This document shows positions 9,154 to 18,100 of a stretch of DNA of 64,000 nucleotides, piece after piece. The notes under the pieces were generated by a model that had not been told where the DNA came from, ran no database searches, and saw only the letters and a list, made by a program, of their open reading frames with translations. Position numbers and translations under genes: made by a program. The DNA comes from Victivallis sp. Marseille-Q1083 (GTDB lineage: Bacteria; Verrucomicrobiota; Lentisphaeria; Victivallales; Victivallaceae), in NCBI RefSeq assembly GCF_903645315.1, contig NZ_CAHJXL010000002.1:546934-610933 (forward strand), given 5' to 3'. Every line of letters starts with the position of its first letter. Position 1 is the stretch's first letter.

Positions 9154-10522
9154 CACGCCTGTCCTAACAAACTTTTGAAAGGGTGAAAAAAGTGGAGCCA
9201 ACTTGTCCGTAATAGTATATTACGGTTGCCTAAACCACAAGGAGGCTCCGTAATGAAGAATACATCAGTCAGTCTTTTTCGTCAAGTGTTGGATTTGATA
9301 CCGAAGCGAGAATTTGAAGAAATAGTCATGAAACACAATGGAGACAAGCGAAAACAGTCCTTTGACAGTTGGGCACATTTTGTGTCGATGATCTTCTGCC
9401 AGTTGGCGCAGGCCAATAGTCTGCGAGAGATTTGCGGAGGTTTGAAAACCTGCGGAGGCAAGTTGAATCATCTTGAAGTGGAATCCGCTCCAACCAAATC
9501 CAACTTGTCGTACGCCAATGCCCATCGCTCTCCGAAAATGTTCGGCGATATTTTCCATATGCTTCTGGGACACTGCCATGCAATTGCGCCACGGCATGAG
9601 TTTTCGTTTCCCAAGAAACTTTACAGTCTCGACGCAACGCTGATTGAGCTTTGCGTTAAAGTTTTTCCATGGGCAACCTATCGGCAAACCAAAGGGGCAA
9701 TCAAGCTCAATATGCTGTTGGATCACGATGGTCATCTTCCCGTGTTCGTTGATTTCACCAATGGAGATGTTCATGAGGTAAACAGCGCCAGACGAATGGA
9801 ACTCCCGCGTGACAGCATGGTGGTTTGTGATCGCGGATACGTTGATTTTTCCATGCTGTATAATTGGAATCTCTCCGGTGTGGATTTTGTCACGCGCCTC
9901 AAGACCAATACGACCTACGACATCCCGGAATACGATGTCAAGCAATATCCCGGAACCGTTTTGAGCGATGAAGTCATTTTTCTGCGTGGTTCGCAAGACA
10001 AATATCCGGAACGTCTCCGCAAAGTGGTCGTCTGCGATGTGGAAAACCATCGGACATTGACCTTGCTAACCAACAATTTTGAGCTGGACGCACAAACGAT
10101 CGGCGACATCTATAAGGCTCGCTGGCAAATCGAAAGCTTTTTCAAGATGCTCAAGCAGAACTTCAAGATCAAAACGTTTATCGGCACCAGCGAAAATGCG
10201 GTTCGGATTCAAGTTTGGACAGCGCTTATCGCTATTTTGCTGACCAAGTACCTGAAGTTTTTGTCGAAAGCGCAATGGCATTTTTCAACCCTGGTCACTT
10301 TCCTGAAATGGAATCTATTTGTTTACCGCGACTTGCGCCAATGGCTGGATCAACCATTTACCAAACCACCGGAGCCGGAATCATTTCAACCAGAGTTCGC
10401 TTTTTAGGACAGCAGATTTACAACAAAGGGGGGCTACTTTTGAGAATTGGTGTGAAATAGATGAAAATGAGGGGGCGTAATCAGAAAATTACGCCATTTT
10501 GAAAATTGTTAGGACAGGTGTG
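9154..10522 (+). mobile_element. IS4-family element, copy 1 (1369 bp)
   Basis: Ends are CACGCCTGTCCTAACAA on the left and, inverted, CACACCTGTCCTAACAA on the right. Both sides carry the exact 9-bp target duplication ACAGCCGCA (9145-9153 and 10523-10531). It is inserted in the second ATPase gene and is nearly identical to the copy at 10993-12361, so both moved recently. Confidence 0.93.
9253..10407 (+). CDS. IS4-family transposase, copy 1
   Basis: The product is 384 aa, from the ATG at 9253 with GGAGG upstream. It has an N-terminal DUF4372-type domain (SLFRQVLDLIPKREFEEIV), then the DDE catalytic core: first Asp in SLDATLIEL, second in VVCDRGYVDF, and Glu in the IS4 signature YKARWQIESFFKMLKQN. 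It differs from copy 2 at three residues (LEVES/LGVES, CVK/CIK, YNW/YKW). It appears intact and is presumably active on both copies and on related ends. Confidence 0.93.
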   Translation: MKNTSVSLFRQVLDLIPKREFEEIVMKHNGDKRKQSFDSWAHFVSMIFCQLAQANSLREICGGLKTCGGKLNHLEVESAPTKSNLSYANAHRSPKMFGDIFHMLLGHCHAIAPRHEFSFPKKLYSLDATLIELCVKVFPWATYRQTKGAIKLNMLLDHDGHLPVFVDFTNGDVHEVNSARRMELPRDSMVVCDRGYVDFSMLYNWNLSGVDFVTRLKTNTTYDIPEYDVKQYPGTVLSDEVIFLRGSQDKYPERLRKVVVCDVENHRTLTLLTNNFELDAQTIGDIYKARWQIESFFKMLKQNFKIKTFIGTSENAVRIQVWTALIAILLTKYLKFLSKAQWHFSTLVTFLKWNLFVYRDLRQWLDQPFTKPPEPESFQPEFAF

Positions 10523-10992
10523 ACAGCCGCATTAGTCCTACTTGACCTGTAATTGTCAAATGGAAATGGTAATACCTTGGAATAAATCTTTTCAAATATA
10601 AAACTGGCTATTTGGGTAAGGCGAGATGGAAGTGCATCCCCGGGAAAAGTAGTCACAAAATTACGTTGCAAAAGCGCTTGCTTTATTTCCTCTTTTAAGG
10701 CTTCAATGCGTCTCTCTCGATGGATAGAAGCTATTTTTCCATAAAGTTCGCCTTCTTGTGGAGAAAGTTTTTCAATAATGTCTATCTCTGACATTATTTT
10801 ACCGACTTCTCCCGAATCATGAAGCAAGGCAAGAACAACAGGTACATGAGTATGTCCGGTCTGCTTTGCACATTTTCGCAGAACATTTTGAGCTTGCAAT
10901 TTGATGTCTTCTATTGATTCGTGTTCTGACACATAGCAATAAAAAATTATTCCTCGCGGAGTGTCAACTTGACAGAATTTTATGCTGTCCAT

Positions 10993-12361
10993 CACGCCTG
11001 TCCTAACAAACTTTTGAAAGGGTGAAAAAAGTGGAGCCAACTTGTCCGTAATAGTATATTACGGTTGCCTAAACCACAAGGAGGCTCCGTAATGAAGAAT
11101 ACATCAGTCAGTCTTTTTCGTCAAGTGTTGGATTTGATACCGAAGCGAGAATTTGAAGAAATAGTCATGAAACACAATGGAGACAAGCGAAAACAGTCCT
11201 TTGACAGTTGGGCACATTTTGTGTCGATGATCTTCTGCCAGTTGGCGCAGGCCAATAGTCTGCGAGAGATTTGCGGAGGTTTGAAAACCTGTGGAGGCAA
11301 ATTGAATCATCTTGGAGTGGAATCCGCTCCAACCAAATCCAACTTGTCGTACGCCAATGCCCATCGCTCTCCGAAAATGTTCGGCGATATTTTCCATATG
11401 CTTCTGGGACACTGCCATGCAATTGCGCCACGGCATGAGTTTTCGTTTCCCAAGAAACTTTACAGTCTCGACGCAACGCTGATTGAGCTTTGCATTAAAG
11501 TTTTTCCATGGGCAACCTATCGGCAAACCAAAGGGGCAATCAAGCTCAATATGCTGTTGGATCACGATGGTCATCTTCCCGTGTTCGTTGATTTCACCAA
11601 TGGAGATGTTCATGAGGTAAACAGCGCCAGACGAATGGAACTCCCGCGTGACAGCATGGTGGTTTGTGATCGCGGATACGTTGATTTTTCCATGCTGTAT
11701 AAATGGAATCTCTCCGGTGTGGATTTTGTCACGCGCCTCAAGACCAATACGACCTACGACATCCCGGAATACGATGTCAAGCAATATCCCGGAACCGTTT
11801 TGAGCGATGAAGTCATTTTTCTGCGTGGTTCGCAAGACAAATATCCGGAACGTCTCCGCAAAGTGGTCGTCTGCGATGTGGAAAACCATCGGACATTGAC
11901 CTTGCTAACCAACAATTTTGAGCTGGACGCACAAACGATCGGCGACATCTATAAGGCTCGCTGGCAAATCGAAAGCTTTTTCAAGATGCTCAAGCAGAAC
12001 TTCAAGATCAAAACGTTTATCGGCACCAGCGAAAATGCGGTTCGGATTCAAGTTTGGACAGCGCTTATCGCTATTTTGCTGACCAAGTACCTGAAGTTTT
12101 TGTCGAAAGCGCAATGGCATTTTTCAACCCTGGTCACTTTCCTGAAATGGAATCTATTTGTTTACCGCGACTTGCGCCAATGGCTGGATCAACCATTTAC
12201 CAAACCACCGGAGCCGGAATCATTTCAACCAGAGTTCGCTTTTTAGGACAGCAGATTTACAACAAAGGGGGGCTACTTTTGAGAATTGGTGTGAAATAGA
12301 TGAAAATGAGGGGGCGTAATCAGAAAATTACGCCATTTTGAAAATTGTTAGGACAGGTGTG
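10993..12361 (+). mobile_element. IS4-family element, copy 2 (1369 bp)
   Basis: It has the same length and ends as copy 1, inserted in the same orientation 470 bases away. The 9-bp duplication GCTGTCCAT flanks it exactly (10984-10992 and 12362-12370). Because the duplications differ, these are two independent insertions, not a duplicated block. Confidence 0.93.
11092..12246 (+). CDS. IS4-family transposase, copy 2
   Basis: The product is 384 aa and identical to copy 1 except for three substitutions. All DDE residues and the Y..RW.IE.FFK signature are kept. It is full length with the same ribosome site and is presumably functional. Recombination between the two copies would delete the middle segment of the interrupted ATPase gene. 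Confidence 0.93.
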   Translation: MKNTSVSLFRQVLDLIPKREFEEIVMKHNGDKRKQSFDSWAHFVSMIFCQLAQANSLREICGGLKTCGGKLNHLGVESAPTKSNLSYANAHRSPKMFGDIFHMLLGHCHAIAPRHEFSFPKKLYSLDATLIELCIKVFPWATYRQTKGAIKLNMLLDHDGHLPVFVDFTNGDVHEVNSARRMELPRDSMVVCDRGYVDFSMLYKWNLSGVDFVTRLKTNTTYDIPEYDVKQYPGTVLSDEVIFLRGSQDKYPERLRKVVVCDVENHRTLTLLTNNFELDAQTIGDIYKARWQIESFFKMLKQNFKIKTFIGTSENAVRIQVWTALIAILLTKYLKFLSKAQWHFSTLVTFLKWNLFVYRDLRQWLDQPFTKPPEPESFQPEFAF

Positions 12362-14332
12362 GCTGTCCATATGTTGTGAAATCATATTTTCTGCTAGCCG
12401 TCGGAAAATACTCCAATAGGTAGGACGACTATCAAAAATCCATTCAGAAGACAAAATCTTCTGTTCATTTGCAAAATCACACTCAATATCGTGAATATAT
12501 TCAGGAACCAGTTGCGCTTTTTGCACAAACAGCTTTTCTTGTTGTTCCGAATCATATTCTGTAGCAATTTTGTGGCGTAAAAACTTCAGAAATTGGGATT
12601 TTGAAACACTGTCTCCAATAATATCAAACTGATGGAATGATTCATCCCAAGAAACAATATTAAGTTCTTCTTCCAAATTCTTTAATATTGCTTCCAATTC
12701 ATAGGCAGCTATTCCAGAGAAAGCAGATAAGGCAGTAATCGCCTCACTCCTGCTAGAGGCCTTCAAGCGAGTTATGGACAGGAGGACAATGCTCCGAAGA
12801 GTTAAAATGTCTTCAAAAGATAAGTGTTGTCGGTGTTTTTCATAAACCGACTGATACGATTGAACTATTGCATTATGTCCTGACTGTTCTTCTACATCTA
12901 AAAACTCACTTTGCAATTCAGATGTCCACAGTCTAACAGGAGGCAAGGTTGTACAGTGGGTGGAAAATTCAAATTCAGTATTATCCTCTAATGCTGCTTT
13001 TAACAGCGACAGGGCTGAACGCTGTTGCAGATATTGGCCTCCGGCAGATAAATGGAAAAGCAGCCATACAGATAATGGAGACAGTGGCCAACACCCGTGT
13101 CCAATAACTCGACTGAACATATCTTCTGAGTTCCAGAGAGAATGGTTTCTTGCATCCGGATACCAGTTTTGAAGTTGAGCAAAGGTTGACTTGATGGTGT
13201 TTGGATCAATATTTACAACATTCGTATTTTTAAGCAAAAGGCTGGCGATCAAGGTTTCAAGATTTATTGAAAGATACAATTTTTCAGAAGATTGAAATCT
13301 TGTGATAAAACGACGTATGTCGTTTTTGAACTCAGTAGGAAGTCGTTGCTCGTAGGCTTTCAATTCATATTGAATGAACCCGATAAAGGATAATTTACCA
13401 GAATTTTCCTGTATCCCCTCATAAAGCTGCTGCAATGCGCCATTACCAGCGATTTGGCTTTTGGTTGTTGCAAATTCTAAATAGCGACCAAATTCATCAA
13501 ATAAAATCAAGACTTTTGAAAACGGTTTGTCATCACCGACATATTGGACAACAAGTTGTTTCAGCACATCTTTAGCTGTTTCATCGCCGATCGCTTTTAA
13601 CGGTATTCCGAGGGTTGCCAAGAAATCATGCACTCTTGCATATATTGTTTCATCATATGCCGCAAGTTTGTCATAAATCACACTCATGTCAGAAATATCC
13701 AGTTCAAGCAGAAGAGGCTGAAGCAATGACGCATCAAAGTTTTTCAGAATACTAGCTGCATGGGTAAAGCGTTGCCGCAATTCTTCCAGTGGCTCGGTGG
13801 AAATCTTTAGTGCTTGCAGTTTTGTTTTTGCTTGAGCAAGAATTTCAGAACTCAAATCAAAATTATTCATTCCGTTTAAGGTAATAACCAGAGTTTTACC
13901 ATTTAATTCAGATAATAATTTTCGAGTCTGCTCGGCAATGGATTTATCTGCGATTGCAATATTATCAATAATTTTATTTTTCACCTGTTCATCAGATGAT
14001 TCCAGCAACTGCGATAACGTAAGGGCAATATGAGATTTCCCACTGCCAAATCCTGCAATGGCTAATGTAAAAGGTTGTCCTGAATAGTTTGTTAAGTTTC
14101 CAAGTATATTTTTGAAGAAAGAAGCACTGTCAATCAGACGATGTCCTGTATTTGAAACATCTCTTTGGGCTACCCCATGATAAGCAGGTCCATGAAACAC
14201 AAATGCTTCAGAAACCTGTTTGGCTTTTTCAGGATCAGAGACAATCCAGTCTACATCAATAGCCCCATTAAACAAGCGAGCAATATCAAACTTAACAACC
14301 TCATTCAGAACAGGCATTATTTTAATCCTCCG

Positions 14333-15156
14333 TTAAATAAAATCTTCATAGAGTCGTTTCCACAAACTTTCAGAAGTCGTTTTACTACATACAATCCACG
14401 GATGCATATGCCGATCTATAGAAAATATACCCTTTTGTTCAAGCATTGTCAGAACTTGTTGTGATTCGCCGAGAGTCCAACCTGTTATGCTGCGAAAGCC
14501 ACAGAACTCCTCTAGCTCATCTACAGTTATTTGGCCACCTGCACGTTTATTTCTTTCAATAGCATCTATCATCCAAGCAGCATAACCAATAGCAAAACTA
14601 CTATCAATCGGTGCTTTTTCACGTTTCCACCTTCCTGAAAAATCTTTAATTGCACCACATTTTTGAAATGAATTCTCGTCAGAGTACATCCTAAATGTTG
14701 GACCTAGTGATTTCCCATCGGATGCTCCAATCATCGGGCATATCCATTTTTCCAAAGTTTCCTGATCAAATCTATCTCCAAGGATATCCTTGCCATTCCA
14801 GAAAACTTGATACCACGTTTCCGCCCCATCTTCTTTATTGCAGAGATACAAATGAGCAATCCACTGGGTTAATGCTTCTCTAAAGAATTTATCTTCAAGT
14901 AATACTGCTCTGCCAAAGAAAGTAAGAGCGAGTCTTCCGTCTTCAACCTTTACAAGATGCATTGCAAGGCAATAATCAGCAGTCGGCAAGGCTTTTCCAC
15001 TAGAGGAATACCTGTTGCATCTGCGATTGCTTGCATATCGAGCTCGCCGTTGTCAGCTGCGTATTTCAATAATGCGCCAAGATATTGTTTTTCTGGAATA
15101 AATGTACGATGAAAATTCCGGGCTAAACGTTTGCTTTTATTTTTTGCAGTAGCCAT
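14333..15156 (-). pseudogene. second DUF4007-like (SspB-like) protein, frameshifted
   Basis: The start at 15156 overlaps the stop of the large HerA-like gene as TAATG. The first frame reads KRLARNFHRTFIPEKQYL and AIADATGIPL. It then shifts near 15000 into a second frame that continues SGKALPTADYCLAMHLV and ends at 14333. Adding one base near CCTCTAGTGG restores a 274-aa protein with the uninterrupted stretch ATGIP-L-SGK. In DUF4007-type proteins from phosphorothioation loci I recall a TGIP..SSGK motif at this point, so I place it there; this is recollection, not a search. No convincing slippery heptamer is present, so mutation (or a sequencing error) is likelier than programmed frameshifting. 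Confidence 0.6.
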
Positions 15157-18100
15157 TAAAAACCTCTTTCTGCCAAGGAGGAAATTTTGATTTTATGGAC
15201 CTCAACTCTCATCTCACCTGTTTTTTCATTGAGGACAGGGCCGATGGATAAGCATTCGCCTTTTTGCAAAGACATAAGTTTTGCCTTCCATTGTTCTTTA
15301 GTTCCTGAATTTGCAACCTGCATAACCAGTTCAGCGTATTGATTTGCCTCTGGCGCATTAGGTCCAAAGAACAACTTATGTCCTGCTTGGAACAATCTCG
15401 CTTGTTGATCTTTATCCAAGTTACTTAAAGTCTGTGTTGCAGCAATAAGACACAATCCAAACTTTCGTCCTTCTGTGAGGATTTTACCCAGGGGAGCTTC
15501 TAATTTTTGATCAAGATTCTGGACTTCATCGAGTACAATTACTTTAGGAGTCTTTTCGGTACTTGAATTACATGCATATGCGTAAAGATCCCAAAGAATA
15601 AACTCAATCAATATTCTTGATGTTTCCTTATCCACCCCTGCCAATTGGAATACATGACACAAGTGTTGCTTGTCATCAAAAATTCCTTGCCAACTAGAGT
15701 TCTGCTCATTCGTAAACGGATGTTCAGAAACGAATGGCTTTAACTTACTGATGACAGTTTGCACTGTCCCTTTTTTGTGAACTCCATCATCAAGATAGCT
15801 TTCCCAAATCGGCATGAGACGTTCCAAATTCATTTGTCCCGACTCTACACCATCATAGATTGCATCAATTAAGATGCTGGCTTGCTGATCTCCCATATTA
15901 TAAACAGAGTTAAAAATGGAGGTTACACGTTTTGCGACATCCATAGAATTGTTTTCGATGAAGTAACCACCGCCAACATCTTGCTTTTGCTTCAAAAATG
16001 GATCAAGAGGAAGTTTATTTGCTTTAACAAATCGTTGTCCTGGTCTCAGAGCATTAGACGTTGCAGATTCCAGCTGATTGGGCAAAAATCCATTGGTATA
16101 ATCTACAATAAGACTGTTTTGCTTCTGTCTGCCAAATTCACACAAAATTGTCTGAATAGCATAGGTTTTTCCCATTCCAGAACTGCCAAATATAAGTAGA
16201 TGACGGTTGTTCAATTTAGGATGTCCAAATTCCCAATAGAAGTCTCTGCCATTTTCTTTCCCCAAGAAAATTCGTTGTGGAATCTCATGCTGAGGCCCCG
16301 GAACAGCGGGGGGCTGTTCAATGGTTTTACCATCCTCGTCATTCCCGTCAGCCGTTGAGGCTGAATCATCTATTGAATCATTCCCAGAACTCACAGGTGG
16401 CTCATCTTCAGGAATAACAGGTTCAATGACTGGCGGAGCTACGATTACCTCTTCCTCCTCTTCTGGTTCAATCTCGTCCTGTGGACGTTCCTCAATATCG
16501 GTAGCAGTTGAAGAAGATGGTTTAAGAGTAACCATCTTTCCATCCCAATCTCTAATGGGAGATTCCATGCCGTTGCAAATATTCTTTATGAATTGATAAC
16601 CAATGGAATAAACCTGCACTTCGTAGTTTTCATTGTTGGACTCAATATCCCAACATTCAATTTCGTCCATTCCCGGTTGCTTGCTGTCCGTCCAGAATGC
16701 AAAAACACCGGCAGTCCAGGAAATTTCAAAATCACCGGCTGACAAACGTTCCATTGCCGCCAGGAATATTTCTTCATTCTGAACATTTTTTGCGCTGCAA
16801 GCAATCAATCTATGAAGCTGCAAATACCAGTAGCGTCCATCTGGCACTTCTTGGCCATTCACTCTGGGGCGGAATGCCTTAATAAGTACATCAAGTCCAT
16901 TCTGAATTTGCTCTTTAGCCTTATCCAAAACAGCACTGTTCTCCTTGACCATCTTGCATTCGATCATGGTCATCTTGAAGGCGAATTTTCCCGAAGGGGT
17001 AATATCTGCCCGCATCCACAATAAATCAGGATGTGTTTTATCGTCAGGAGAACTCAAATCGAACCAATGACGATATGCATCGATAGAAAATATCTGATTG
17101 CACAAGTGTTCGCCGGAGGTGAGCGGCAGAAGTTTATAAATCAGGCTGTAAGCCAACAAGTCACACCGGTAATAGCTCGGACCGAGCGCTCTGATCATAG
17201 ACAGACCGGAAAGTTTTTGTGCTTCACCTACCAATTGCTCAACGATAACAATATCCTCTGCCTTGCTACCATAGGAGAAAGTATTTTTGAAATTATTCCG
17301 GAGATTAATTTTCAGGTCAGCAAAAGAGAATTGCTGAGTTGAAATAGTATAATTACTTTCTCCGTGGACACCAACGCCAGAACCAAAACCTATGAGTTCA
17401 CGCTCTTTGCCTTGATCTTTGTAAGTAGGACTTATTTCTTTCAACAATTTATCATCAATATTGGCATCAATGCATACAATCCATTCGGCGGCTTCATGTG
17501 CGGCATCAATGATTCTCTGCCATTCTGCAAAATTGCCTGTTCCGAGAATAACATGGTATTGATCCGTTTTCGTATATTGATTTTTCAGGCGCGCCATAAT
17601 TTCAGTATGGTCCGCGTTTATTCTGAATTGCCGGTTGCTAATAATTTGAGTTCGAGTTAGCTTCTCATCAGGAGTCGCTTGTGAGCAGAAGGACTTTTCC
17701 AGTATCGGGAATTTCAACACATCCCGAGTATTGTCATAAGCGGCAACTGGCTTAAATTTATTTTCATCCTGTCCTGCTGCAATGAAGTTATAGAACACAA
17801 AAATATCGCAGTCGAAATCTTCACGCAAAATTTTTTCAAATTGTGCACGGTTGTTAGTTGTTGAAACAATGCGATGCGCCACAGACAATGAACAATAGGA
17901 GTAGTATTTCAACTTATCTTCATTTTCTGCCGCTTCCCAGCGCTCCTGCCACTCTTCAAGATAGTTGGCAATACCTGTATCGTCAGCGAAGTCAGAGAAC
18001 AACACCAATGATACTGCATATTTTTGTCCATTTTTCATTTGATCAGGGTTGATCCACTTCTTCAGATAACTATTCAACGCAGAAAGCACAGGTTGAATAT

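Larger units (their letters stand above)
7293..14317 (-). pseudogene. second DEFG-type P-loop ATPase, split by two IS insertions
   Basis: Three frames (12371-14317, 10532-10992, 7293-9153) belong to one gene. Removing both 1369-bp insertions and one copy of each 9-bp duplication gives one uninterrupted frame of 1422 codons; the joints read HMDSIKFCQVD and TNAAVDCGEF. GGAGG lies before the ATG at 14317. Walker A is AGFGSGKSH (residues 88-96) and Walker B is LILFDEFGRY (about 271-280). The DEFG sequence is shared with the ATPase at 26283-29621, though the rest has diverged. The C-terminal 600 residues are largely helical and charged. It is the last gene of the operon, 15 bases after a DUF4007-like gene. 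Large ATPases of this kind occur in phosphorothioation (SspC) and BREX (BrxC) systems. As it stands the protein cannot be made whole. Confidence 0.75.

Noticed and set aside
7293-14317. BREX system (BrxC-like ATPases)
   Set aside because: No PglX methyltransferase, PglZ phosphatase or BrxA/BrxB/BrxL is present; the neighbours are sulfur-chemistry genes.
14990-15010. Programmed -1 frameshift in the second DUF4007-like gene
   Set aside because: There is no X-XXY-YYZ heptamer and no clear downstream stem; a mutation or sequencing error is simpler.
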